Source: Plasmodiophora brassicae (lineage: Eukaryota > Endomyxa: Phytomyxea > Phytomyxea > Plasmodiophorida). From it: a DNA stretch of 64,000 bases. Made by a program: the position numbers and the translations under genes. Position 1 is the first letter of the stretch. Each line of letters opens with the position of its first letter. The stretch lies in contig CP145418.1 in assembly GCA_036867785.1 (NCBI GenBank), forward strand, positions 248,001 through 312,000, read 5' to 3'. Shown here piece after piece: positions 50,291-62,236 of the stretch. Below the pieces are notes generated by a model. It did no database searches and had not been told where the DNA came from. It saw only the letters and a list, made by a program, of their open reading frames with translations.

Positions 50291-52123
50291 ATGGCCATGG
50301 ATTTCCTGAACACGGCCAAGAAGAAGCTCATCGACATCTCGTCGAATCTGGCCGGGGCGTCCGGCCCCGCTGACCAAACCCTGCAAATGTAGATCTGGCG
50401 CTGGGCGGCGTTGCTTGCCCGGCACTGATGTCGACATGGTAGGTTGAAGACGAAACTGCTGGAACTGTCGAAGATCGTCACTGAACTTCGTGCCGATCTC
50501 GGCAAGTACGCCGGAGCGCTGATGACGGGCGCCATGCTGACCGCCAAGATGGGCAACGATTTCTCGGTCATATATCGGCACTCGGAAGCCAGGCAGAAGA
50601 GCATTGCAACGTTCGCCGAGGCGGCCAGATCCGTGGACGCCATCGCCGCTGAAATCTGGACGGCCCAGTTCAACACTGACGTACGCCCCGATTGCCATCG
50701 GCGGTTCAGAATTCCTTATTATCGCCACGCAGGTGCTTGGCGTGCTGGACCGATGGACGGCCATGATCGAGGCATTGCTCAAGAAGACACACGCCGCCGA
50801 ACGGTCCCTGGTGAGGATCGGGCGCGTCCAGCAGCGTGGCGAAGAACCCGCTAGCGTCGTCCAGCGGATGCAGTCTGAATTCGAATCGGCCAAGACGGAT
50901 CTGAAAGAGGAGGTCAAACGGCACCTCGAAGCGCGATATACGATCCTGGACGCCGTCCTCGTTCGGATCATGGAATTCCAGATGGAATTCGCGACCAGGT
51001 CAATGGAAGCGTTATCGGCGCTAGACAAGAACGTGCAGACGTACAGGAAGCGCTACCCGAAGGGTACTTTGCCCAGCCTCATTACGACGGCGCAACAGGC
51101 GCCTCCGCCGCCGGCCCACAGGGCATCCCGAACGAAATCGGCCAACTCGGCAACAGACGAGGTCGGTGTCCCGCGCAATGCACGTTCGATTGGACTGACC
51201 GGCCCCTCAGTCGGAAGAGGACGACGAGGAGTCCGACGAGGAGTCAGGTGATGAGCACAAAGTTGAATCGGTGCCCGAGAAGGCGGCGCCGCCGCCATCG
51301 AAACCGGTGTCGACCGCCGCCCCCGAACAGGGCACGAAACCGAAGCCGACGCAAGAGCGTTTGCCGAATTCGTCCCCTGAGCCCATCCGACCTGCGTCAT
51401 CTCCACCTCCGCATGACACGTTCGACTTCCTGGGCGCTTTCGACAGCCATGTGTCATCAGGACCGTCGAGTGCGACCACTTTCGAGTACCTGTCGACGCA
51501 GCCGTCTCCAGTGCCAGGTAGACCTTCCCGCCACGATATGCACGCCGCAAGCGCCGCCTTACACGTTGCACAGCAGCAAACGTATTGGACGACCTGTTTG
51601 GGTCGACTTCGACCGGGTTCGATACGACACCGGTGACGGCGATCGTGACGGACGCGTTCGCAACGGTTACCTCGCCAGCGGCGGCGCCGTCACCATCGGA
51701 GCCCAAGTCCCGCGTTGACCGATTGCACGAGCAGTTCAACGTAGGCCATCGTGGCGTGTCCGTCTCGTCGATGTAATAACGGCGTTGCAGGCGGAAGCGA
51801 AGATGAAGGAGGCGAAGGAGGCGGCCAAGGATAATGTGACGTTCCAGTTGGACAACTGGGAGTATGGGATCGGGCAGAAACGGAAACCGATCAAGGTCCT
51901 GCTGACGACGATGCACACGGTGCTGCCAGCAGCGATGAATTTCGCGCCGATCAAGATGGCGGATCTGTCGACGCCGGCGCAGGTCAAGAAGACGTTCAGG
52001 AAAGTGATGCTCGTCATACACCCGGACAAGATCGACCCGAACAATGCCGAGCTCGTCGTCACCGCCGAGCGCGTGTTCAACGCCATCCAGGTGGAGTTCA
52101 AGGCGTTCGAGGACTCCAATTGA
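50291..52123 (+). CDS. BAR-domain protein with C-terminal auxilin-type J domain, 6 exons
   Basis: Exons 50291-50388, 50443-50680, 50733-51161, 51211-51517, 51574-51740 and 51791-52123 (introns 49-56 nt) give 523 residues, phases all closing. Residues about 20-230 are a helical BAR-like domain (KTKLLELSKIVTELRADLGK, VLDRWTAMIEALLKKTHAAE, FESAKTDLKEEVKRHLEARY). A disordered acidic and Pro-rich linker carries adaptor-type motifs (DTFDFLGAF, VLDDLFGS). The last 110 residues are an auxilin/GAK J domain: WEYGIGQKRKPIKVLLTTMH, TPAQVKKTFRKVMLVIHPDK, ERVFNAIQVEFKAFE. Auxilin recruits Hsc70 to strip clathrin; here a curvature-sensing BAR domain takes the place of PTEN or kinase modules. Confidence 0.85.
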
Positions 52124-52252
52124 GCGCCGACGGAAATTGTACCATCATACTAATAGAAGCATACCTACGTAGATACGATCAGAACAGGGGTCCCAATGCT
52201 GTGACCCAGGGGCTAGATCCCGCAATATATTAGGGGGACCTGCCTGGCTGCG

Positions 52253-55200
52253 TCACACGAACGGGTCCAGATCGTATGCGCCCTGGCTGGATTCAACAAT
52301 CTCGTTGGCCAACGATACAACGATCGATCTGCATTCAACGTGCATCGTGCATGCCTCGTTGAACTTCTGGAAAACGGCAGAAGCATCCGATGGACGTGCC
52401 AGCGGGTGTGGAATCCACTGCAAACCGTCTTGCAGAACGCGGATGATCGCAAGCCCACTAATATGCAGGTATTGCAGTGGCACGCCGCATACGACATCGA
52501 CGACGAAACCCAGGCGATTCGTCACGAATGACTGGACGAAGGCCGTCAGCGACTCAGGTCCAATTGGAATCGTGGTGGACGGGTGGAATGGCGAGGGCGC
52601 TACTTCGGGATGGTAGTGGCAAGCAGGCAGGCGAACAACCGAGAGACCATGATCCTTCGCCGTCTTCTTCAGGGAATCGTCGATCCAGGAGCTAATTGAC
52701 GCCCCCGTAGCCATCAGCCATTGGACTTGAACGAAACCAATTAGACCTGTGATCTCGGAGACTGTACTGAAAGTGGTACCTTCGACGTGAAAGCAGGCAT
52801 TGGGTTCAATGCGCCGATCAAGCTGGACCCGGAATGACTGATGACGGTCAGCGTAGTCCACAAATCCTAAATCAACATTGACGCAAGTCGTGGCTAAAGG
52901 CGACCCGTCAATGCCCAGCTGGTTGAAAGGTTTCCCAAGCAGCCGCTCGAGAAACGCCATGATCTGCTCAGTGTTGCCAATGGGCAGAATGGCGAACCTG
53001 TGGCATGTTGAGTGACAAATCATTTTCAGTTGCACACCTTCGCAGCGAAACCTGATACGGCGGTATTTGAGGCCAGTCAAGTCGTCCACATGACCTGCGA
53101 TAAACTGGTCCGCGTAGTTCCAATTGTATGGCGTGTTCGGATGTGCTTGAATAGTTACGTCTTGCGGGATGAGACACGAGCATTCATTGCTCCACAGAAA
53201 GTACCGATACGGGAAAGCGGGCTGGCCATACCCGTTCAGTGTCAAGGCCAGTCAAAGTCTGCAGCCGTTGGTTTACCTGGTCGATATCGCTCCACTGAGA
53301 GTCTCTTGACACAGCTCCTTTGCGGAAGTAACGATGTACTTCAATGTTCTCTGCCTCTCGGTCGAGCTCGATTTGGTGGTGATCGCTCCCCAGGCTGAGC
53401 TGGAATTTCAGGGCCTGATGTGGTGCCGCACCAGCTGGAACCATCAACTGAAAATCGCTCGTCAGCCGTTGGGCAATCAGTTCGCTAAGCAGGTTCTCGG
53501 CACGATCGTGATAGCGGCTATCGTTAGGCACCAGGGACAAGGTATGAACTGCGTTCAAGAACTGCGTCTGCAATTCTTCCGATTTCGGAAAATAGTCGGT
53601 GGTAAGCGGAAGCACAGCAGGCACGCACAGAGAGCGCATGTTCAACTCGGTCAGGGATGCCTCTAGAGCAGAAACACGGTTAGGATTGAAGTGACTTGCA
53701 GTATGGGGAAGCTTACGGTATCTCGGAAACAGGTGCACCCAACGGCGTCGATTGTTCGCCAGCCTTGGCGTCGAAATCTGGATGATACGACTAGTGAGAA
53801 GTTAGCAGAAGTAGGGGGACGAACCAAATGACCTGCAGCTGGAACGGATTCTGAACGTCTTGCCCAAGTCGTTCCATACTAATCGCATCGCTCAAGCCGG
53901 ATCGCTTAGACGGAGTGGTGACAGGCACCATTGCTTCAGGCTCCATGCTGACACTTTCAATTAGAACGGCACGTCGGCGGCTCTCGACGCCTTGGACGCG
54001 GAAGATTGTTTGCAGACGGCGGGGTCCTAACAGGAGACGGTCTCAAATCGGATACAGTGCTGAGGAGCGATGTACTCCTTCGTACCGTGAGCCCACGCTT
54101 CGTTCTCGTTCATCTCCTCCGACGACGATATTCGAATCTTGTAAGGCTGCTGAGGTGGCGAGCATGACGATGGACCTCTGAGAGTCCAGCGTTTAGGGAT
54201 ACTATCGTTGGGAGATCCAGAGTTTTCGTTGGCCTAACATCAGTGTGAGGTTCTCGGTCGAACACAAATTCGTTCGGAAATACATTGACTTTGATGTTCA
54301 ACGAAGACATTGACCGAATTTTCGGAATCGAGGTAGTCGACGTCACTGACGTTTGAGCGGCAGATAGGCCCAGCGACTTTCTGAGCTGGTCCAGGGAAGG
54401 AAAGGATCCCGAATGACGAATCAGCACGGATCGTCTCAGGTCCTCAACCGAAATGATGTCAAGACTCGGGGTTTCCGAGTTATCCACGAAGATATTGTTA
54501 TCGAAACTGTCACAGTAGGACCCGGAGAGCTCCTACAAATCGCAATGAGAAATAACTAGGCAATTTCGAAAGTTGAACGGAAGATACCGATGTGTCCGAT
54601 GAGGCTGGTACAAAAGGAACAACTACGTCGTTGGAACAATTTGCCGATGGCAAACATCCTGATGGAAACATGCGGCACAGAGGTATTGGCACAAAGTTGT
54701 CTACTTCCTGTTCGCAGTTTTAGCCGTAAGTTGATGAGATGAAAGCAGTTGTAAAGTAAACGCTTACGCCTTGCTCGTCACGCAGACACCAGTCGCCAGC
54801 CTCGAAGAACTTCATATCCAACCAGTCATCGGCAATGGAATAGGACTCATTGCTGATGATATCAAGTCAGATTCGGTATCGTCGAACAACTGACATCGGA
54901 CAACCTCGACGGCTGCTTGTATATGAACAGTGGAATAGCATGTAGCGGTGGACGAGCCATTGACACGAGATCGCAGCCAACGCCATTATCAACCATTCGC
55001 TCTTTCGTAAGTTCGATAAGGTTTTTATCGACCATCCAAACACCTGTAGATGGAGTGGGTCACTTCAGATGTCAGAAAGATCGCGAGAAGTCGAACCTGT
55101 TCCAGCAGTTATGACAACGACTGCCTGCCCTGTACGGGTTAAGTCTCGATCGATGTAATGCTTATCGTAGATGTTGATCGCCAAATTGATTGCTTCGAGG

Positions 55201-56591
55201 ATGTTTCCATCCATTGCGCGAGACGGAACGCCCTATGCCGATCATCAGCACGTAAGACGAGCACAGCAATGACTGAGTAGATACCTTCAATCCGGTTACA
55301 TTGTCAAGAGATCCCCATCGAAGTTCTTGAGAGAACCGGTTGATATCCCGTACGAGCAGTGATCTCAATGACACCCAATCGCGTCTAACTTCACTTTCGA
55401 CGACCAGCTTCAAACAATAGTTGAGCAACGCGAACATTCAGCATTCCCGACAACTTAACCTTGAAAAAGTCTTGGTAAAGCCGTTGTTGATGGTCTAGTT
55501 GGAACACGTTTGAGACGTCGGCAAGTAGCCTGCGAAGTCATGAGGAACGTCGATATACTGTTCCAACGAAGTTTACGTTTTCACGGAGGCACGCGACACG
55601 TCTTGACCCCAAACTGAATGGGTGGTATCATCAGGAAGATAAAACGTTCGCGCGAAAAGAACAATAGTCAGGGTATGGTCAACGTTCAAACGTTGCCATT
55701 CCTTAAATATAACCTAAGCACCATCCGAACAAGTCAGAGGGAGGTCGGGCATCAAGGGCCGCCACTGACCTTTAACAAGCCGTTGACAACCTTCTCAAAG
55801 TACAGCTGCCCATCATCTCCGTAATCCCACATCTCCTTGCTCAGCTGAATCAGCCACATTATTCTCGCCGCGCGTGAACGAAACACAAATTTCGTGTGCT
55901 CTGTGATTAAACCGCACTTGACGGTCTAACACTACTGCTTAGTCGAATACAACCTTGTAGGAAGCACTGCGGAACCAACTTTGCCATCGACGAGGAGCTC
56001 CTCAATACGGGCATGAACACCCATCGTAGTCTTCGTTTGACCAACGTAGACGCACGAATCGATCAAGTGCTGCTTGTAGCGCCACATGTCCCCACGAGAT
56101 ATATACTGACCAGAGAAGGACAGCTCCACGAAATCAAGACGGACAACATCGGGTGACGAACTGGATAGCAGACGGACTGTTACTGTACTTCGGTTCTTCA
56201 ACTCAAACAGATCAGCAACTGATTTCCGCACGCTGATCTGCAGACTTCCTAACCTTGGAAGTTAACACATGAATATGAGGGGCACCTGATACTGACCTTT
56301 CACAGGTTTCATTTCTGCGACGCGTATTTGCAGGCGATGCTCAATGCCGGACCGCTCAGAGTCATATATCTGAATCAGGTCGCCGACCTGTAATCCCGGG
56401 AACGATTCCGGATTGACGCGCAGATCATGCGAGTTCCGGAATCGTTCCTCATGGACGACCAGGACGCGATTGTAGCAGGCCGCTCCAGACGCTTCATTGG
56501 CCTGCGGCCTGGTTTCGTCCACGTGCTTCCGATGCCGGTGCTGTCGCCAGCGTCCCACACGCCTCCGCTGGTCGGCATGCGCCCCCGACAT
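52253..56591 (-). CDS. DEPDC5: GATOR1 subunit DEPDC5/Iml1, many short exons
   Basis: Matches Iml1/DEPDC5 along its length: [174 protein letters not shown] and, near the end, [20 protein letters not shown]. Exon 1 is 56286-56591; the next begins at 56237. Introns of about 47-60 nt can be placed near 55730-55780, 55505-55550, 55400-55460 and 55200-55250, but some joins (around 55920-55990, 54490-54560 and 53750-54060) stay ambiguous. GATOR1 is the GAP that switches off Rag-dependent TORC1 signalling. I could not identify a DEP domain with confidence. Confidence 0.88.
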
Positions 56592-56818
56592 CACGACTGG
56601 CCGCCGTGTTACACAAAGCAGTTACGGACCCTCGCCTGTCATTTTTACGGAACAATTGGCCCTGTTTCGCTGGACGGAAGGCAGCCGTCGTGGCGCGTAG
56701 AAGGAGCACTGGTGGTACCTAGGTCAGAGTGGTGCCGCCGGGTTTCATCCAGAAGTGTCTATGTCGCCGCAATGGCATTCAACGAGTGTGTAAACTGTAC
56801 AGGTGTACTGAGAAGTAA

Positions 56819-57304
56819 TCAGAGAGTGTTACTGAGTTCCTTGCGGCGGTAGACGGTGGCGCCGAGGGAGACGGTCTCGACGGCGGTCAGGATGATAGCA
56901 GCGGCGAACCAGAACATGCGACCTCGTTGCTGATCCCTGCACATACCGTCGGTGATTGTCTTCTCCTCCGGGCACATCTTCAGGTCGAGGATGACCTTGA
57001 TGTTGCAAGATGCAATGATGGAGAAGGCGAGGAGAATCAAGGAGAATGCATGGGCCCAGAACATCTGAGGCCGTTCGTTGCGGCACGAGCATAGGCAGTG
57101 CAGCGAGGAGATGAGAACGGACACAAACGGTGCAAGGAGAACAAGGAGGAACGCCCACTCTGTCAGAAAGTCGCTGTTGTTGGGCGCCGCCACCCAGAAC
57201 ATGTGGACGGCCAGCAAGTAGAACGCGGCCGCACATGTTTGCACGGTGAACACGATCGAGAGGAGCAGGTGGGATAGGGATTCTGACGCCGAATCAACCA
57301 ACAT
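56819..57304 (-). CDS. Four-pass membrane protein, unrecognised
   Basis: 161 residues from the ATG of MLVDSASESLSHLL; the frame is open further upstream (to 57385) but only with a non-ATG first codon there. Four hydrophobic segments: LLLSIVFTVQTCAAAFYLLA, WAFLLVLLAPFVSVLISSLH, AFSLILLAFSIIASCNIKVI and WFAAAIILTAVETVSLGATV. Cysteines cluster in the loops (CLCSCRNE, KMCPEEK, GMCRD). The topology recalls MARVEL or claudin-like tetraspans, but no signature is visible. C-terminus YRRKELSNTL. Confidence 0.65.
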   Translation of the reverse strand: MLVDSASESLSHLLLSIVFTVQTCAAAFYLLAVHMFWVAAPNNSDFLTEWAFLLVLLAPFVSVLISSLHCLCSCRNERPQMFWAHAFSLILLAFSIIASCNIKVILDLKMCPEEKTITDGMCRDQQRGRMFWFAAAIILTAVETVSLGATVYRRKELSNTL

Positions 57305-57559
57305 GGCTTGTAGGAGGAAAACGATACCGTGCACGGTCCAATTCGACAATGACTGGCACCTGGCAACCTGGGCAGAGCGGAACACTGACTGGGCAGTTCT
57401 CCAGCGACGATTTTAGGCCAGGCCTCTCGGAATTAGCCCTCGCCGTCCGGTTTTAGCCGAGGCAGGGCCGCTGGTCCCAACCTTGGCTATTTTCAACGCG
57501 GCAGTCCAACAGCGTGCCGATCTACAATTGACTTCACTAATGACGTCAGCGCCTTACGA

Positions 57560-59299
57560 ATGTGTATATCTCCACGGAACACATGTGCTGTAAACAGCAG
57601 TGCAAGGCTGCCCTCTCCCAGACTTCACCAAGCACTCGTCAACTTCTCTCCGCGGTTGCCCACAGCTCAATACGCAAAACTGACCTGGTTTACCCCTATT
57701 TACCGGATGAGGGTGGTTGTTATTGGCGGCGGATGCGTCGGTCTGGCGACTGCCTTGCGGTTGGCGCAGCGTCGTGTCGGCCAGGTCGTACTTGTCGAGC
57801 GCCATGCGGCCGGGGTGGGCCTGGAATGCTCCCTGGCGAACGCGTCGCTGCTCTGCGCGGCGCATTCGTACCCGATGCAGATGCGCGCGTCGAGCATCGT
57901 GAAGTGGTCGTTGTTCGCAGACCAGAACGTTCGCCTCGAATGGCGTCACCTTTTCGCTGATCACATGTTCTGGGCGTTCGCTGCGTCCGCATTGCGGCAC
58001 TGGCCTCGTTCACATGAGCAGCGCTTAGATTCGTCTCAGAAACTGTCAGCGATGGCGCAGTATGGCATCTCTGAGCTCAAGAAAACGGTGGCAGAGATCT
58101 TCCCTGAATACAAGATCGCCAAACGCGGTCTGCTGTCTCTTCATGATGATTCGAGTGCGCTGCAAGAAGAAGCGAGAACAATGCGGGAGTTCGTTCCATT
58201 GTACCCTTGTAGAGTTCTGAACGTTGAAGAAGCGTGCAATTTGGAACCAAACCTGTCGCGTCTTGTCGAGAAAGGCCTGAAGGGTGCAGTCCTGCTGGAG
58301 GTTCCTGCATTGTGTCGCATAATACGTCCCTCAGCATTCGCTTAATGGCTGTCGTCTATAGGACGAATCCACTGCAGAACCATATCCTGTATCGCGACGT
58401 GTTTATGAGGAATGCTGTCGACTCGGCGTCGAATTTGCCACTGGTTCGCAATGCAACCGGCTTCAAGTGGAGGATGGCCACGTTCAGGCGGTCCAGCTGG
58501 CCAACGGCGACAACATTGAAGTGTTTATGCTCCTCCACGAGGTGTTCCAGTTTTTCTGATTCGGCTTTTGACAACAGGGAGACGTATTTGTTATTTGCGC
58601 TGGAGCATATTCTCCATTCCTGCTGGACCTAGACGTGCGGCTCGGTCTGAAAGGTGGACCTATGCCGATTTATCCACTGCGGGGACACTCGCTCACCCTC
58701 GACGTCCCGGACAACGCTCGCGGCACAATCTTCACTCGACCAGTCAGCTGGCGTTCGCGACGAGTGTACATTACGCCACTACCGCACACTGGACAGATCC
58801 GGGTCGCTGGGTTTGGTGATTTCGGAGGGTACCAGCGCGGACCGTCTGGGGCCCGTCATGACCGCATTGCCGAACTGTTAAACGGAGCACGTACTCTCCT
58901 GCCAGGTACCGCTGGGTAATCACGTATCTGGGCGCTTTTACTGAACCGCAGACAGGTCTGGTGCCTGATAGTTGCGACGATTTCAGGAAGCGAGATCAAG
59001 TAGCCGGGTTCGCAGCGGATGATTGCATTCGTGCCTGGTCTGGCCTTCGCCCTCAGAGTGCAGACAACGTGCCCATTGTTGGCCGATATGGAGCATCTAG
59101 CAGCAACCTGTACATCAACTCAGGTAGTGGTACGTACTGCGAGCACCCTTTAGCACTTTACGATTATTGTTTCATATCAGGGCATGGCGTTATGGGTTGG
59201 ACGTCCAGCCACGGTTCAGCTACTCTCGTTGCCGATCTAATCACGGGCTGCCGTCCCGCTCTCGACGATACGCATTACTCCCCGAACCGGTTTCTGTAA
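57560..59299 (+). CDS. D-amino-acid dehydrogenase-like FAD oxidoreductase (DadA family), 5 exons
   Basis: Exons 57560-58300, 58362-58520, 58578-58905, 58956-59129 and 59181-59299 (introns 50-61 nt) give 506 residues. The FAD-binding start is MRVVVIGGGCVGLATALRLA, with VLVERH. SLANASLL, NLSRLVEKGLKGAVLLEDES, GDVFVICAGAYSPFLL, PIYPLRGHSLTLDVP and WSGLRPQSADNVPIVGRYG follow; the C-terminus GHGVMGWTSSHGSATLVADL matches DadA. A 49-residue extension before the FAD motif starts MCISPRNTCAVNSSARLPSP and has no acidic residue, like a mitochondrial presequence. Expected reaction: oxidation of D-amino acids to keto acids with electrons to the respiratory chain. Confidence 0.9.
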
Positions 59300-59507
59300 C
59301 CGTCAACGGGGCTGTACTTCTATCCGAATCGAAGTCTGGGGCGTACACAATGTCGATAGCCGTGGACGACGACCAAGATGCTTGACAGCTCGACGTTTCA
59401 GGACGCCAATTGCCTCGCTAACCTTTGACTGACCGACAAGTTGCTTCTAAACTGTGTCCGGTGCGTTGTTTGTGTTTATCGTCTGAAGAATCTTCATTTG
59501 TCTGGGT

Positions 59508-61996
59508 TCAGAAATCAATGATCGACGGGCGTGCGGCCGCGACTTCAATCGCCTGCGGCGTGCTGACGACATGGGTGGTAGTAGGGGCAGGGCATCGATA
59601 TTTCGCGCGCAACGCCATCAGAACCGTAACGACGCCGAAGACAAGCAGAACAACGGCGATCCATGGCAGCATGGACACAGCGATCTTCATCGGGTCGGCA
59701 GGGCTTCGTCGAGGTGTCGGATCCCGCTGTCCTGGAACGGGTTGCTCGCGCTGGAGCTTCCGGTCGACCTGACTGTACACAGCAGCAGCACCAAGGCCAC
59801 CACCAACAGTGAGCGCGGCTGTTGCCAGTCCTGCTGCCGTCGTCGCCGATACCGCCTTACCATCGTGGGCAGGACCCGACGCCGGTACTGGCTTCGGCGA
59901 ACCTCGGCCGGACGCGAACATTGACGTCACGAGCGGGGCGGCGCCTCTGACAAGGACTCCAGCACCAGCGTAAGCCGCCTTATACATCCACGAGTTCGCC
60001 TTGCTGAGATCCGATTTCGCCGTAGTCAGGTTGTTCGTCAGGTTGTCGGTCGCCTCTTCCAGTTCAACAATCCTCCGGCGTTGTCCAACGTTGGCTTGAC
60101 GGGTAGCATTCAGCACGTTGCCGAGGTTGTCGTTCATCGCACGAAGGTTTTGGTTGTCGTCACGGCTGGTATCTAGTTGGCTCATCGTGCTGTCCAGTTG
60201 ATCTCCCATTTCCGCGATCCTCCGCTTGTACATATGTACGAGCAATTCGCACGCCAGCTTCCTCCGGTCATCTTCCATCCGGGTTTCGTTCAGGTCCTTA
60301 GTGATGGACTCGACTTGCCTCGCCAGCCGCTCGTTCCTCTCGCGAAGACTGTGGTTGTCACCGCGAAGGACACTCATTTCACGTACCGCCATTTTCAAAC
60401 GACCTTTCAGTACCCTGGCAACCTGGCTGTGTTGCTGGGCAACGGCATCCGACGAGTCTAGCGTGCTCTGTACGTCAGCGTTTCCCTTGACAGCATCCGC
60501 CAGTTTCGTCGTGGCGGCATCGAGTCGCGTCATCACGGCCTCGTTCTCCAACGGGAGGCGTTCATTGGTTCCTTTGGAGTCAGTCAGCTCGCGGGCCATG
60601 TGGACCATGTGGCGGCCTAGTTTCGCGAGGGACGCTTCGTCACCGTGAGTGTCCGCCTGCAACTGCGACTTCGCGGTGACCAGATTTTGATTCGTCTCTT
60701 CCAGGTTCGGGATCATCCGACTTTGCTCTTCGTTGACGTTATGAGCATCACCCAGAAGCTTGGCGGCGGCGTCACATCGCTCTTCCAGGTCTTCTTTCTC
60801 CTGGCGGAGTCGTTCATTGGCGCCTTTGGTGTCGGTCAGCTCGCTGGCCATTTGGTTGAGTCGGACGCCTTGGTTCGCAGTGGACGTTTCATGATCCTTA
60901 AAGGCCGCCTCCAACCTCATCTTTGTTGATTCCGGGTTCCGATTCGTCTCCTCCAGCATCGAAATTGTTCGACTTTGCTCTTCGTCGACCTTGCGGGCTT
61001 GACTCAGTAGCCTGGCTTGATCGTCGTGATTCTTTCCCTGGAGTTCTCTCTCTTCGCGTAGGAGTTCACAGTCGCGTCGACTAGTATACAGGTCGCTCGC
61101 TTTGCTGATCAGGTGATCTCGTAGTTTTATCGGTGCATCGATCTGGTTCAGCTGCGTTTCGTCCTGCGACGAAACTGTTCGACATCGGGTGGCGCTGACA
61201 CAGCATTTCTCATCAAGACCCGCGTCGGCAATTTCAAGTTGACGTCCAAGGACGTCGTTCAACTGCTGAAGGCGTCCGATTTTCTCGCGGCAGGCAATCA
61301 AACCACCGTTCGTCATGTTCAGGTTCTCGCGCAGGCTTGCGATCGTCCCTTCCTGATCGTTCACGAGCGCTCGCAGCACCTCAACTTCGACACGTAATCT
61401 CTGGTTTGCCATCTCCAATGACGATAGTGCTCCACCGGGCTCTTCGTGTACGCTGCCAAGCCGCTGTTCACTGACCTTCGGCTTCTTGCGTTCTTCCACG
61501 TCAGAACGGTGCCCGATGGTGTCCTCTGGAAAACTGTCGACAGCGTCCTCCCAAATCTCGTTATCGTCCGGCGACGCCTCCTACAAGGCATCCGCATATG
61601 AGTACGAGGGATGGGTCATGATCGGTTGGTCGCATCATCTTTGCTGACGTTTGGTTCGGTCCGTGCGTTCTCGAGTTGGCGCCGCAGCGACTCCAGCTCC
61701 GTGTTCCTGAGTTGCAGGTCGGCCTGAAACTCATTCGACTGCGTTTCGAGCTGCCGCCGAAGTCTCCGTATCTCGTTGTCCTTCAGTTCCAGTTGGTAAC
61801 GAGTCTCATTGTGGCCAGACGGCGCTGCCGTCCTGTCCTGAAACCGACCGACGGCGTCGTCGGCACCCGCCTCGACTGGATTTCCCGTCAGCTTCCAAAG
61901 GAAATCGGTGATCCAGGCAGATGACACGTCCAGACAGGAAGCAATCAGGGCGATGGCCACGACCGATGGCACCCGACGGCGTCTCCCTGTCGCCAT
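59508..61996 (-). CDS. Large secretory-pathway coiled-coil membrane protein, paralogue 1
   Basis: Exons 61649-61996 and 59508-61580 (intron 68 nt) give 806 residues. MATGRRRRVPSVVAIALIAS with SCLDVSSAW is a signal peptide or anchor. About 550 residues of heptad coiled coil follow, containing repeated blocks of the type GDNHSLRERNERLARQV and potential N-glycosylation sites. The C-terminus has a first hydrophobic patch (KAAYAGAGVLVRGAAPLVTS), a Gly/Ala-rich helix (AAGLATAALTVGGGLGAAAV) and a transmembrane helix (LPWIAVVLLVFGVVTVLMAL), then a short tail ending RPSIIDF. The last 150 residues are strongly conserved with the neighbouring paralogue. Function unknown. Confidence 0.8.
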
Positions 61997-62236
61997 GATC
62001 TCCAATGGCAGCAACGGTGATTGGTGAACGGTGTGTTCGGCGATTTCTAAATCGAGCAACTGCGGCCAGCCCAGAATTAGCGTCCGCTTGGACCCGCTCT
62101 CCAGCTCGGCCCGAATTGGTCAATGCCGGCGCTTTCGCCCATGTGCATGGCAGCTATGCCTGGCAGGACCGGCCAATGCGCAGTCGCTATCTGGTTTATG
62201 AAAGGAGCGGAAAGGTTGATGGCTAATCGGATGCGG

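Noticed and set aside
51062-51125. Possible intron in the BAR-J gene (GTACTTTGCC..CCACAG)
   Set aside because: The segment is open and in frame on both sides and encodes a Pro-rich linker, so no splice is needed.
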